From: Flavobacteriales bacterium
GTDB lineage: Bacteria > Bacteroidota > Bacteroidia > Flavobacteriales_F > PHOS-HE28
Direction of reading: 5' to 3'
Length of the DNA stretch: 48,252 bases
Assembly: GCA_017987895.1 (NCBI GenBank)
Contig: JAGNSU010000016.1
Location: 1-48,252 of the forward strand
The translations under genes and the position numbers were made by a program. The stretch's first letter is position 1; every line of letters starts with the position of its first letter. The notes under the pieces were generated by a model. It did no database searches and was not told the origin of the DNA. It saw only the letters and a program-made list of their open reading frames with translations. Of this stretch, positions 1-8,374 are shown in pieces.

Positions 1-2
1 CC

Positions 3-350
3 AGCAGTGTGGCGCACGACAGCCACAACATCGTCGCCGTGGGCACGAACGATGCCGACCTCTGCGCGGCCGTGAACCTGGTGATCGCGCACCACGGTGG
101 CGTGAGCCTTGCGGATGGGGGAACGCATCGCGTGCTACCGCTGCCGATCGCGGGCATCATGAGCGACGCCGACGCTTACACCGTTGCCGATGCGTACAGC
201 GCCATGGACCGCGCAGTGAAGGAAGACCTCGGCTCCACGCTGGCCGCGCCGTACATGACCTTGTCGTTCATGGCGCTCCTGGTCATCCCACACCTGAAGG
301 TGAGCGACAAGGGACTGTTCGATGCGGATGCCTTCAGCCTGCTGACCTGA
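3..350 (+). CDS. ade: Adenine deaminase, C-terminal part (5' end outside window)
   Basis: The frame is open from the window edge to the TGA at 348-350, so only about the last 115 residues are present. The block VAHDSHNIVAVG followed by GTNDADLCAAVN, then LPLPIAGIMSD, is the conserved C-terminal domain of adenine deaminase (EC 3.5.4.2), which hydrolyses adenine to hypoxanthine and ammonia in purine salvage. The C-terminal segment MTLSFMALLVIPHLKVSDKGLFD also fits this family. The catalytic metal-binding amidohydrolase domain lies upstream and cannot be checked. The 3' end overlaps the convergent symporter gene by 17 bases. Identification is from recalled family motifs; the closest alternative would be another member of the same amidohydrolase group. 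Confidence 0.85.
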   Translation, partial: SSVAHDSHNIVAVGTNDADLCAAVNLVIAHHGGVSLADGGTHRVLPLPIAGIMSDADAYTVADAYSAMDRAVKEDLGSTLAAPYMTLSFMALLVIPHLKVSDKGLFDADAFSLLT

Positions 351-2040
351 GGCCACCGGCCATCAATGGCTGTAGCAGAAGTGCCAGCACCACCACGATC
401 GCAGGTGCGATCAAGTTGTACCACAAGAAGGCGATCTCGATGCCGGTGAAGTGGATGATGAGGATCGCGGCCTGCGACACCAACGCCGCGATGAACACCG
501 CCGTGCCGCCGATGCGCTTCAGGAAGAACGCCACCAGGAAGATCCCCAGGATGGTACCATAGAACAGGGAGCCCAGGATGTTCACCGCCTGGATCAAGTT
601 CTCGAAGAGCGAGAACACCGCCGCGAAACACAAGGCGAGCACCCCGAACGCAACGGTCGCCCATTTGGTCGCCACCACCTGTCGCTCGCCCGTACCACCG
701 GTCCGGAACACATCCACCACGGCCGTCGTGGCGAGCGCGCTGAGCTGCGAGCTGGTGCTTCCCATGCCCGCACAGAATATCATCGCGAGCAAAAGACCGA
801 TGATCCCGACCGGCATGTGGTCCATGATGAAACTGATGAAGATGTAGTCCTTGTCGTTGGGCTCGGCATCGGGCAGGTGTGCTTTCACCTGCTCGGTGTA
901 TTCATCGCGTAATGTCTTGTCCCGGCCCAGGGCTTCGGACAATTCCTTTTCCGCTATCAAGATGTTCCCATCCTTACCCCCACGCTGCGCCTGCACCAAC
1001 GTCCGCGCCGCGTCCTGGATGGACGTAGCGTTCTGGGCATGCATGCTTTCAATGGAGTTGGCTCCATTGCGCGGCTGCGCTGTTGCGGTCGCTTCCTTGT
1101 GCATCTCCGTCACGTTCGCCTCGTTCCAATGCACGGGCGCGGGCGTGAAGAGATAGAACACAAAAACCATCACCCCGATCAGCAGGATGAAGAACTGCAT
1201 GGGGATCTTCACCAGCCCGTTCATGAGCAGACCACTGCGCGCCTGACGTGCCGACCGGCCGCCCAGGTAGCGTTGCACCTGGCTTTGATCCGTGCCGAAG
1301 TAGGAGAGCTGGAGGAAGAAGCCGCCGATCAAGCCGCTCCACAACGTGTACTTCTCGTTCGGGTCCCAGGAGAGGTCGATCACGTTCAATTTGCCCATCG
1401 CACCGGCGAGACTCAGACTTTCGCCGAAGCTCAGCGTGTCCTTCAGGTAGTAGAGAATGAGCCCGAAGGCCACCAAAAGCCCGGCGAACATCACGGCCAT
1501 CTGCTGCTTGTGCGTCAGGCCCACGGCCTTGGCGCCACCAGTGGTTGTGTACAGGATCACCAACGCACCGATGAACACGCACGTCCAGCCCAGGGGCCAG
1601 TGCAGCACCTTGCTCAGCACGATGCTCGGCGCATAGATGGTGATGCCCGTGGACAGCCCTCGTTGGATGAGGAAAAGGATCGCGGTCAGCAGACGTGTGC
1701 GATGATCGAAACGCTTGCCGATGAACTCATAGGCGGTATAGACGTTCCATTTGTAATAGAGCGGGATGAAGACCCAGCCGATCACCACCATGGCCAGTGG
1801 CAGCCCGAAATAGAACTGCACGAAGCCCATGCCATCCAGGAAGCCTTGGCCCGGCGTGCTCAGGAAAGTGATCGCACTGGCCTGCGTGGCCATCACGCTC
1901 AACGTCACAGCCCACCAACGGTCCTCGTTATCGCCGCGTAGGTAGCGGCTAACGGTATTGGTGCTGCGGGTCCTCCACACACCATAGCCCACAATGAAGC
2001 CGAGGGTGGCGAGGAGGATGGTCCAGTCGAGCCAGTGCAT
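334..2040 (-). CDS. Sodium:solute symporter (SSS family)
   Basis: A 568-residue polytopic membrane protein that would couple Na+ entry to uptake of an unknown solute. The SSS pattern is clear: an N-terminal membrane helix, then SRYLRG, the segment ATQASAITFLSTPGQGF (about 51-67), and FGTDQSQVQRYLGGRSA (about 248-264), a family hallmark. Roughly 13 hydrophobic segments follow the usual spacing. A hydrophilic insert of about 100 residues (301-399), rich in Ala, Gln and Asn, sits between two membrane helices and is much longer than the usual loop. The start ATG at 2040 places the first helix at the N-terminus. The gene converges on adenine deaminase. The substrate cannot be told from sequence; sugars, amino acids and nucleobase-related solutes are all possible. 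Confidence 0.87.
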   Translation of the reverse strand: MHWLDWTILLATLGFIVGYGVWRTRSTNTVSRYLRGDNEDRWWAVTLSVMATQASAITFLSTPGQGFLDGMGFVQFYFGLPLAMVVIGWVFIPLYYKWNVYTAYEFIGKRFDHRTRLLTAILFLIQRGLSTGITIYAPSIVLSKVLHWPLGWTCVFIGALVILYTTTGGAKAVGLTHKQQMAVMFAGLLVAFGLILYYLKDTLSFGESLSLAGAMGKLNVIDLSWDPNEKYTLWSGLIGGFFLQLSYFGTDQSQVQRYLGGRSARQARSGLLMNGLVKIPMQFFILLIGVMVFVFYLFTPAPVHWNEANVTEMHKEATATAQPRNGANSIESMHAQNATSIQDAARTLVQAQRGGKDGNILIAEKELSEALGRDKTLRDEYTEQVKAHLPDAEPNDKDYIFISFIMDHMPVGIIGLLLAMIFCAGMGSTSSQLSALATTAVVDVFRTGGTGERQVVATKWATVAFGVLALCFAAVFSLFENLIQAVNILGSLFYGTILGIFLVAFFLKRIGGTAVFIAALVSQAAILIIHFTGIEIAFLWYNLIAPAIVVVLALLLQPLMAGGLRSAG

Positions 2041-2059
2041 GATCAGATCGATTCTCGCG

Positions 2060-2080
2060 ACTGCGGGTCAAGCCCGCAGT
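2060..2080. repeat. REP-like palindrome, copy 1
   Basis: Perfect 8-bp stem ACTGCGGG / CCCGCAGT around the 5-base loop TCAAG. It lies 20 bases upstream of the symporter start. Its core CGGGTCAAGCCCG recurs, with one base changed, in the palindrome at 2143-2163 read on the opposite strand. Confidence 0.75.
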
Positions 2081-2093
2081 GACAACGAGGGTA

Positions 2094-2130
2094 GGAGGAG
2101 GAGCGGCGCGAAGCGCGCCGCTCCTCCTCC
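2094..2130. terminator. Perfect 17-bp hairpin between the PIG-L and symporter genes
   Basis: Arms 2094-2110 (GGAGGAGGAGCGGCGCG) and 2114-2130 are exact reverse complements with a 3-base loop AAG. It lies downstream of the PIG-L stop on the minus strand and probably stops or stabilises that transcript. There is no clear U-tract, so Rho-independent termination is an inference. Confidence 0.6.
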
Positions 2131-2142
2131 ATGTTGTCTGGC

Positions 2143-2163
2143 ATGCCGGGCCTGACCCGGCAT
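2143..2163. repeat. REP-like palindrome, copy 2 (inverted relative to copy 1)
   Basis: Perfect 8-bp stem ATGCCGGG / CCCGGCAT, loop CCTGA. Read on the minus strand the core is CGGGTCAGGCCCG, one base different from copy 1, while the outer stem bases differ and remain paired. Confidence 0.75.
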
Positions 2164-2176
2164 CGCGGCATTCGGA

Positions 2177-4729
2177 TCATTGCTCCCGCTTCGAGATCAG
2201 ATTCGCAAAAATCCGGTACGCGCCCGGCACGCCCGCCGGCAATTGCCGAAAGAAGCTGACCCCCGTGTACACATAGCGCCCTTTGCCATAATCGCAGGTG
2301 ATGAGCGCGCCGTTGAGCGGTTGCTCGCCGGGATCGTTCCAGGCGATCAGCGGTGTGTAATGCGGATCAAGGCTTCCGCAGAAGTAGAGACCGCGCTCCT
2401 GCACCCAGCCGTCGAAGTCGGCGGTGGTGATCTTGTTCGGTGTGTTCAACAGCGGATGGTCCTTGGCCAGGAAGGTGGGCGGTGCTTCCTCCACGGTCAC
2501 GCGGTCGCGGGTTAGTTTGAAAGGGTAGGGGCCGATAAGCGAATCGGGCAGCACCATATCGCTGGTGCGTGTAGTGTATTGCACCACCACCGTGCCGCCG
2601 TTCTCCACGTATTTCATCAAGGTGGGGTTGAAAGCTTTCATCCCTTGGTTGTTGTTGTAGGCACGAATCCCCACCACGATCGCGTCGTACTTGGTGATGC
2701 TCTCCAAAGTGGCGGTGGAGGGCTCGATGACGTCAACGGTCGCGCCCAGTTGTTCGATCGCCTCGGCCACCTCATCACCTGCGCCTTTGATGTAGCCAAC
2801 ATGTGTAGCGCTCACCTTCACATCCAACGGGATCACCTTCACCTCGGCGGGTGTGTAGTACACCTGCGGTAGGATGTGCGGATAGTCGATCTCGTGCAAT
2901 GTGCGATCCGCCTTTCCCTTCGGACCGGTGAACTCGAACTTCACCGCACCGCCTTTCGCGTTCTCCATTGGGATCAGCTGGAAGGTGAAGCTCTGCCGCG
3001 CGTTGCGTTTGGGGATGTTCACCAACTTCAAGTCTTTGGTAGTAGCCCAACCTTCGGGCAGCTTCGCAGTGATGTGTCCACTAAGGCTGTCGGTGAGCGC
3101 CTCCACTTCGACAACCACCTGCTGCGACCCGCCGCGCGCGATCAGCACATTGGTCTTCGGGATCACCGAGGCTACGGGCGTCACATAGACCGGGCGGATG
3201 CGCTCGCCAGCGACACGGTCGACCCATTTGTAGATCACATCAGCATCGCCGCCGACGTGTACTCCATTCAAAGTCACGCCATAATTCAAGGAAAGTTCTT
3301 GGTCTGCAACCGCAGAGTTTGCTGTAGTGAGATGAACAGGACTGTAGAGGTTGCCCCTTTTGTCCTCCAACCCTCTGCCCCAAAGCCAATAAGGTTCATC
3401 TGATCCGGATCTGCCGCTTAGTTTGTGAGGGATCTGGTTCCAGCGCTCGTTGACTAGAACAGAGTCTGATAACATCCCCCCATACAGCGCTCCATCCGGA
3501 TTTTCCGCTAAGACAGTAAGACGAAGCGTACTGGGTGACCTGTTCAGCAAACCGAACTGCACTGGAACACTCTCCTTTTCTGGCACAAAAGCCACCTCGG
3601 CAACAACCTCAACAACAAGACCGGAGAGATACTGCGCTAGTCTTTCAATCTCGTGCTGCTTATGTGTTCCATACTTCAAGTAATGGATCGAACCGAGCCC
3701 ATCTCTCAATACTTGTTCCACCACCGTCTGGAGCGCAGCGAGACTATTGAGGCTCGATGCAGGATGGTTCGGCATGTACCCTTCTATCATAGTGGAGATC
3801 AGTTCAGATACTCTCAAGCCACCCGGAATACGTCCCCACGTCATATCGATCCCCTCGAAAATGTCCTTCGTCTTCGGCTTGTCGCCTTTCTCCAAGTGGA
3901 GGTATTCCAGCATCTCGCCGCGTGTTTCCGCTGCGCCGAAACCCTGGCTTTTGTGCATGCTGCGGCTGCGCCCGGCGAGCTCGGTGTAACTCAGACCCAG
4001 CAGTGGGTCGTAGCCGCCTACATCCACGCTGAACCAATCCGGATCTGTCTTCGCCAGCTCGGCGACATCCTTGCGCCACCAACTACTGCCGTTGAAGAAG
4101 AGGCGGCGCGGTTGCCACACTTCCAATCCTTGCTGCAGTTGCTCGGGGAAAGCTTTGGGGTCACCGGCCAGATCAAAGGCTTCGGCCGCAAGGATCGCGG
4201 AGGCCGTGTGGTGTCCATGCCCACCGCCACCATCCGTCGGGAAGCGCGTAATGATCACATCGGGCCGGAAGGTGCGGATCACACGCACTACATCGCTCAG
4301 CACTTCCTGTTTGCCCCATTTTGCAAAACTCTCCTCGGCGCTCTTGCTGTAGCCGAAGTCCACCGCCCGTGTGAAGAACTGCTCGCCACCATCGATACGT
4401 CGTGCTTCCAATAACTCCTGTGTGCGGATGATGCCGAGCGCGTCGCCCAGTTCGGGGCCGATGAGGTTCTGTCCACCATCACCGCGTGTGAGGCTGAGGT
4501 AGCCAGTGCGCACCTTCTTCCCGTTGCTCAGCCAGGCGATCAGCCGCGTGTTCTCATCATCCGGGTGCGCGGCGATGTACAGCACACTGCCGAGCACATT
4601 GAGTTTCTGCATTTTGTGCAGGATCTCAGCGGCGTTGGGTTGGGCGGGTGGGCGTTGATCGAAGGAGAGGGTCGCAAGACCGAGGAGCGCGACGAGGGTA
4701 AGTCGTACGCGAGAGAACGAACTATGCAT
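2177..4729 (-). CDS. Secreted PIG-L family deacetylase with C-terminal GATase-like domain
   Basis: An 850-residue protein starting at the ATG at 4729, which gives a signal peptide (MHSSFSRVRLTLVALLGLA); the longer frame to 4777 would add residues encoded in a hairpin. The PIG-L/LmbE zinc-deacetylase domain covers about residues 40-290, with the metal motif AHPDDE (54-59) and the second motif GGHGHHTA (about 169-176). These are the usual His/Asp/His ligands of de-N-acetylases acting on GlcNAc-type substrates. The middle is a divergent linker or beta domain. The C-terminal about 220 residues resemble a class I amidotransferase-like fold (VGYIKGAGDEVAEAIEQLGA, then YDAIVVGIRAY). The real substrate is unknown. 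Codon use and GC drop clearly between about 3300 and 3840, inside the gene. Confidence 0.85.
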   Translation of the reverse strand: MHSSFSRVRLTLVALLGLATLSFDQRPPAQPNAAEILHKMQKLNVLGSVLYIAAHPDDENTRLIAWLSNGKKVRTGYLSLTRGDGGQNLIGPELGDALGIIRTQELLEARRIDGGEQFFTRAVDFGYSKSAEESFAKWGKQEVLSDVVRVIRTFRPDVIITRFPTDGGGGHGHHTASAILAAEAFDLAGDPKAFPEQLQQGLEVWQPRRLFFNGSSWWRKDVAELAKTDPDWFSVDVGGYDPLLGLSYTELAGRSRSMHKSQGFGAAETRGEMLEYLHLEKGDKPKTKDIFEGIDMTWGRIPGGLRVSELISTMIEGYMPNHPASSLNSLAALQTVVEQVLRDGLGSIHYLKYGTHKQHEIERLAQYLSGLVVEVVAEVAFVPEKESVPVQFGLLNRSPSTLRLTVLAENPDGALYGGMLSDSVLVNERWNQIPHKLSGRSGSDEPYWLWGRGLEDKRGNLYSPVHLTTANSAVADQELSLNYGVTLNGVHVGGDADVIYKWVDRVAGERIRPVYVTPVASVIPKTNVLIARGGSQQVVVEVEALTDSLSGHITAKLPEGWATTKDLKLVNIPKRNARQSFTFQLIPMENAKGGAVKFEFTGPKGKADRTLHEIDYPHILPQVYYTPAEVKVIPLDVKVSATHVGYIKGAGDEVAEAIEQLGATVDVIEPSTATLESITKYDAIVVGIRAYNNNQGMKAFNPTLMKYVENGGTVVVQYTTRTSDMVLPDSLIGPYPFKLTRDRVTVEEAPPTFLAKDHPLLNTPNKITTADFDGWVQERGLYFCGSLDPHYTPLIAWNDPGEQPLNGALITCDYGKGRYVYTGVSFFRQLPAGVPGAYRIFANLISKREQ

Positions 4730-4733
4730 GCGC

Positions 4734-4741
4734 CGAAGGTA
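4734..4741 (-). promoter_or_regulatory. -7 promoter element TACCTTCG of the PIG-L gene
   Basis: Matches TAnnTTCG. It ends only 4 bases before the ATG at 4729, so the transcript would be leaderless or nearly so. Confidence 0.45.
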
Positions 4742-4767
4742 GAATGCCGGATACCACCCAATAGCTG

Positions 4768-4821
4768 CAAGCCCCAAGCTTCAAGCTGGATCAAGCTTGC
4801 GGGCTTGGAGCTTGGGGCTTG
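4768..4821. terminator. Long inverted repeat downstream of the DUF2911 gene
   Basis: The 19-base arms 4768-4786 (CAAGCCCCAAGCTTCAAGC) and 4803-4821 pair at 18 of 19 positions around a 16-base loop. The arms are built from repeats of the word CAAGC/GCTTG. It begins 11 bases after the DUF2911 stop on the minus strand, as expected of a terminator, but the word structure also suggests a repeat element. Confidence 0.6.
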
Positions 4822-4832
4822 AGGCCCGGGCT

Positions 4833-5912
4833 TCAACTCTTCGTCCCCTCCCACGCGCTCGTATCCACACCCATCTTCTTCAGACACTTCAACGAGTTCG
4901 CTTTCACGTTCTCCGGCGGGTTCATGCTCAGGCTCTTCTTGAAGGCTTTGATGGCGAGGTCGTTCTGGCCGTTCATCATGTAGCCTTCGCCCAGGCTGTC
5001 ATGCACATTGGGATCGTCGGCGTGGCGCTTCGCGTTCAGCTCGAACATCTTCACACCTTCCGCCTTCTTCCCTTGGTTCATTAGCGTGTAAGCGTAGGTG
5101 TTCAACTGCGCGTTCGTAGCCCCATCGATCATCCCCTTGCGCAGGGTCTCCGCTTCGGCGGTCTTACCCTGCTCCTCCAGCATGGTCGCTTTCAAGGTCT
5201 GGTTCTCGAAGTTGGCGCCGCGCGCGATGCTCGCATCCACCCATTTCATCGCTTTCTCCGGTTCCATCTTCTGCTCGTGGCAGTAGTGCGCGGCTTCGTA
5301 CCATACCTCCCAACCGAAGGACTTCAATCCGTGCAGGTTCTCATCGAGGTAGGCCATCACTGCCTTGTGGATGTCCACGCCGATCTTGATCGGGACCTCG
5401 AGTTCCGCCCATCGCAGGGTCAGTGTGGCGCCATTGTTCGTCACATCCGCGAAATCATAGGTCACCTGCTCGGTCTTCGGGCCAGCGTGCGGGGTGACAT
5501 CGACCCGCAACGCATCCATCTCCTTCTTGTAGAAGAACGATCCCCAGGCGGTGTGGTCCTTGCTGAAGATCACCGTCCAAGCGCTCTTCGTAGGGATCAT
5601 GTGCAGGCCGTATGTCCCGGCGGGCAGGGCCTTGCCTTCTACTGTGATGTCGCCCGTGCACGTGAACGTGGTGTTCTCGTTCGCACCGGCGCGCCAGATC
5701 TGATCGTACGGCACCACTTCGCCCCAGATAGCTCGCCCCTTCAGGCTCGGGCGGCTGTAGTTCACCGTCAGGTCCGTGGTGCCGATACGCTGGATGGTGC
5801 TAGCCGCCTGGCTTTCGCGCGGCAGATCGAGTTGGGAGTATTGCCCCTTCATGCGGAAGGGGGATGCGCATAGCAGCATAGCGCTGATCACTAGGAGAAG
5901 CGGGGTTCGCAT
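4833..5912 (-). CDS. DUF2911 domain protein with C-terminal TPR repeats, exported
   Basis: 359 residues. An N-terminal signal peptide (MRTPLLLVISAMLLCASPF) is followed by a DUF2911 domain over about 28-175 (SQLDLPRESQAASTIQRIG, then VNYSRPSLKGRAIWG, ANENTTFT, LPAGTYGLHMIP, WTVIFSKDHTAWGS), all typical of this Bacteroidetes-rich family of unknown function. Residues about 205-350 form helical tetratricopeptide-type repeats, including the canonical unit NVHDSLGEGYMMNGQNDLAI. TPRs suggest protein-protein contacts in the periplasm. It lies downstream of the two-component genes on the same strand but has its own promoter-like TACTTTAA. Confidence 0.88.
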   Translation of the reverse strand: MRTPLLLVISAMLLCASPFRMKGQYSQLDLPRESQAASTIQRIGTTDLTVNYSRPSLKGRAIWGEVVPYDQIWRAGANENTTFTCTGDITVEGKALPAGTYGLHMIPTKSAWTVIFSKDHTAWGSFFYKKEMDALRVDVTPHAGPKTEQVTYDFADVTNNGATLTLRWAELEVPIKIGVDIHKAVMAYLDENLHGLKSFGWEVWYEAAHYCHEQKMEPEKAMKWVDASIARGANFENQTLKATMLEEQGKTAEAETLRKGMIDGATNAQLNTYAYTLMNQGKKAEGVKMFELNAKRHADDPNVHDSLGEGYMMNGQNDLAIKAFKKSLSMNPPENVKANSLKCLKKMGVDTSAWEGTKS

Positions 5913-5932
5913 GGCAACAGGGTTTGGGGCCC

Positions 5933-5940
5933 TTAAAGTA
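5933..5940 (-). promoter_or_regulatory. -7-like element TACTTTAA of the DUF2911 gene
   Basis: Six of eight positions agree with TAnnTTTG. The gap to the start codon is 20 bases, the same as for stronger promoters in the window. Confidence 0.35.
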
Positions 5941-5983
5941 CCGGGCGATGGCGTGTGCGACCCTTCGGTATTGACGGACCGTG

Positions 5984-6022
5984 GGATCTGGGATGGTCCA
6001 GATCCTCTACGTACAGAGGATC
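5984..6022 (-). promoter_or_regulatory. Two overlapping, mutually exclusive hairpins after the response regulator
   Basis: On the minus strand hairpin A (6022-6001) pairs GATCCTCT with AGAGGATC over a 6-base loop and overlaps the response-regulator stop codon. Hairpin B (6005-5984) pairs GGATCTGG with CCAGATCC. They share the bases GGATC and cannot form together. At minimum A is a candidate terminator; an attenuator-like switch is speculative. Confidence 0.45.
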
Positions 6023-6797
6023 ACACCGACTGCTCCTGCAGCACTTTGGCGATCTGTTCTTTGTAACTCCGTCCGCTCACGATGCGTTCGTTGTTGTCCA
6101 TGGTGAAGATGAATTCGTTGTTGCCACTGTACCGGCTGCTGCGTACGTGCGATTGGTTCACGATATAGCTGCGATGGATCCGTAGGAAGCGGACCGGGTC
6201 CAACTCGGTCTCCACCGCGTTCATCGTCATGCGGTAAAGGAAATGGCGGTCCTTCAATTGCAGGCAGAGGTAATTGCCCTCGGCGCGCATGTAGACGATG
6301 CTGTCCACATGCACCTTGTGCTCGCGCCCTTTCTCACGGATCGTGAAGTGCTCGGTGAACTCACTGTTCGCGTGCATGTGCTCCCGCACCAGGTCCATCA
6401 GCTTGCCGGTGAGGCGGCTACTGCTGTTCATGTCCATGTGCTTCTTGGCCTTGGTCAACGAGGTGGTGAAACGCTCGTCGTCATAGGGCTTCAGCAGGTA
6501 GTCCACGGCGTTCACGTCGAACGCTTTCAGCGCGTACTGATCATGCGCCGTCACGAACACAATGAAGGGCATGCGGTCCCGCGGAATGTTCTGCACCACC
6601 TCGAAGCCGTTCATCTGGGGCATCTGGATATCGAGGAAGAGCAGGTCCGGGCGGTGTCTGTTCACGGACTCAACGGCTTCTTGGCCGTTGCGGCATTCGC
6701 CCACCACCTCGATCTCCGGATCCTGCGCGAGCAGGCGCGCGATGCGGGCACGGGCGTTGGGTTCGTCGTCGACGATGATGGTGCGTATGTGTTTCAT
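6021..6797 (-). CDS. LytTR-family response regulator
   Basis: 258 residues. The receiver domain (1-120) has the acidic pair DDE at 10-12, the phosphoacceptor Asp56 in LLFLDIQMP, and the conserved Lys103 in LLKPYDD. The C-terminal LytTR DNA-binding domain (about 150-253) has FTIREKGREHKVHVDSIVYMR, EGNYLCLQL and FLRIHRSYIVN. Such regulators bind promoters as dimers once phosphorylated. It is translationally coupled to the sensor kinase gene, whose TGA overlaps this ATG (sequence ATGA, 6794-6797), so the two form a cognate pair. The stimulus and regulon are unknown; in Bacteroidetes this class is common and often acts on envelope or motility genes. Confidence 0.93.
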   Translation of the reverse strand: MKHIRTIIVDDEPNARARIARLLAQDPEIEVVGECRNGQEAVESVNRHRPDLLFLDIQMPQMNGFEVVQNIPRDRMPFIVFVTAHDQYALKAFDVNAVDYLLKPYDDERFTTSLTKAKKHMDMNSSSRLTGKLMDLVREHMHANSEFTEHFTIREKGREHKVHVDSIVYMRAEGNYLCLQLKDRHFLYRMTMNAVETELDPVRFLRIHRSYIVNQSHVRSSRYSGNNEFIFTMDNNERIVSGRSYKEQIAKVLQEQSV

Positions 6798-7936
6798 GGG
6801 ACCTGTCCTGTGCTATTGCTGCCGGTGGATCGGAAAGGAAGGGTGAGGGTTACTTCGAAACCATGTCCGTTGGGGGATACCACTTGCATCTTGGCCTCCT
6901 CGCTGTACAACAAGCGCAACCGTTCGCGCACGTTGCGCAGCCCGATCCCAGTGCCCGCCACAGCCCCGAGGACGTCTTTGCAGCCGCGACCGTTGTCCCG
7001 TACCGTGATGTTCAGTTGGCCGTTCGTGCGCTCGGCGCTTACACGGATATCAACGCGCTCACTGGTAAGGCCGGGACCATGTTTGATCGCGTTCTCCACC
7101 AGAGGCTGGAGGATCATGCTGGGCACCTCCGCGTCCGCACAAGCCGCGGGCACGTCGTATTCCACATGGAGCCTGTCCTGGAACCGGATCGCCTCGATGC
7201 CCAGGTAATGGCCGATGTGCTCGATCTCGCGGGCGAGCGGCACACGATCGCGCTGCTCCTTGTCGAGGGTGATGCGCAGCAGTTGGCCCAGGCGGCTCAG
7301 CACCGTGCGGGCGCCGCTCACGTTCTCGTCCATCAAAGCGCTCACCGTGTTCAGCGTGTTGAAGAGGAAGTGTGGCTGCAGTTGTTTGCGGAGCGCGTTG
7401 AGCTGGCTCTTCTGCAGTTCGTTCTGCAGCTTCATCAGTTGGGTCTGCTTCTCGCGCATCATGCGTGCATTGTCGAGCGCGACGATCACACCCATCAGCA
7501 CACCGTATTCCATGAAGCGGGAAAGGATCGCCGGCGGCAATGCGCTGGTGGCCCAGCTCCGCATCTCCGGATCGCCGAAGTCGAACTCACCCCGCCAGTG
7601 CAGCATGGCGTAGTAGAGGAAGGAGGTCGTGATCTCGTGGAAGGCCGAGATCCCGAGGGCAAGGGCGAGGTGCATGAGCACTACCGGGCCGAGCGGGCGA
7701 TCGCTGAAGGGCCACCGCTTCAAGATCGTGTAGACCAGCGGGGTCAGCAGTGCCCAGAACAGGAAGTTGAGGTAGGGCACGGGCGCCTCGCGCCACCAGC
7801 GGAATTCGCCCATGTCCTTCAACTCGGCATACACGTAGTGGTGCATGTACGCCTGAATGAGGAACAGCGTGGCCATTACCGCCGCACTGATGAGCACGAT
7901 GCGATAGCTGATCGGGGTCCGCTGGAAGTAGTTCAT
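6794..7936 (-). CDS. LytS/YehU-type sensor histidine kinase
   Basis: 380 residues. About four membrane segments fill residues 12-155. A short coiled coil (157-180) leads to the His_kinase domain, with the phosphorylated His189 in LRKQLQPHFLFNTLN. The ATPase domain has the N box LVENAIKHG (about 279-287), DNGRG (314-318) and GTGIGLRNVRERL (328-340). It has no periplasmic sensor domain of size, so sensing is probably within the membrane. It overlaps the downstream LytTR regulator by four bases. The 234 bases upstream of its start hold no gene, and I see no convincing TAnnTTTG element close to the start. Confidence 0.93.
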   Translation of the reverse strand: MNYFQRTPISYRIVLISAAVMATLFLIQAYMHHYVYAELKDMGEFRWWREAPVPYLNFLFWALLTPLVYTILKRWPFSDRPLGPVVLMHLALALGISAFHEITTSFLYYAMLHWRGEFDFGDPEMRSWATSALPPAILSRFMEYGVLMGVIVALDNARMMREKQTQLMKLQNELQKSQLNALRKQLQPHFLFNTLNTVSALMDENVSGARTVLSRLGQLLRITLDKEQRDRVPLAREIEHIGHYLGIEAIRFQDRLHVEYDVPAACADAEVPSMILQPLVENAIKHGPGLTSERVDIRVSAERTNGQLNITVRDNGRGCKDVLGAVAGTGIGLRNVRERLRLLYSEEAKMQVVSPNGHGFEVTLTLPFRSTGSNSTGQVP

Positions 7937-8170
7937 CTCCGTTCCGCCTTGCTCTGGAGACCCTCCTTGCTACCGGGTTGTCCATTCGCAACACCAATGG
8001 ACCTGAGTGATCAGGCCGACCAGCTTGAGGGCCAAGCTATCCGCACCTTCCGTCCGTCCCCAAGGGGAACGTGATGAACGGCGAACCATGGGATGGATAG
8101 GGACGAATGGTTGGACAAGCGGAACGGAACTATCGGCTTGACAAATTATCTACCGTAAGCCCCTGGTGCC

Positions 8171-8374
8171 TCAGACGAAAGTTGGGAGCCCGACCCAGAC
8201 CAACAGCAGACCAACTACGATGAATATCCACGGAAGAAACGCCCGTTCCCAGTAGCCCATTCCTTCGATAACCCGCCTCCCGGTTCTGGCCGGGTTCCTG
8301 TCGAGCCTAATTAGGCGGATGCCCAAGGCTACTAACACGATACCAAACAGCAGGGAGAGCCAGTTATCCGGCAT
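8171..8374 (-). CDS. Small two-helix membrane protein, unknown function
   Basis: 67 residues from the ATG at 8374; a GTG at 8377 would add one residue. Two hydrophobic helices are clear: residues about 5-23 (WLSLLFGIVLVALGIRLI) and the C-terminal AFLPWIFIVVGLLLVWVGLP, separated by a basic loop. The start overlaps the stop of the preceding 60-residue gene (TGATG), so the two are probably co-translated. I recognise no family. It might be a spurious ORF, but the coupling and the membrane pattern argue for a gene. Confidence 0.55.
   Translation of the reverse strand: MPDNWLSLLFGIVLVALGIRLIRLDRNPARTGRRVIEGMGYWERAFLPWIFIVVGLLLVWVGLPTFV

Noticed and set aside
8138..8152. TTGACA-like sequence in the gap upstream of the kinase
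   Set aside because: An isolated match to a sigma-70 -35 box; Bacteroidetes promoters use a different pattern and no gene follows on that strand.
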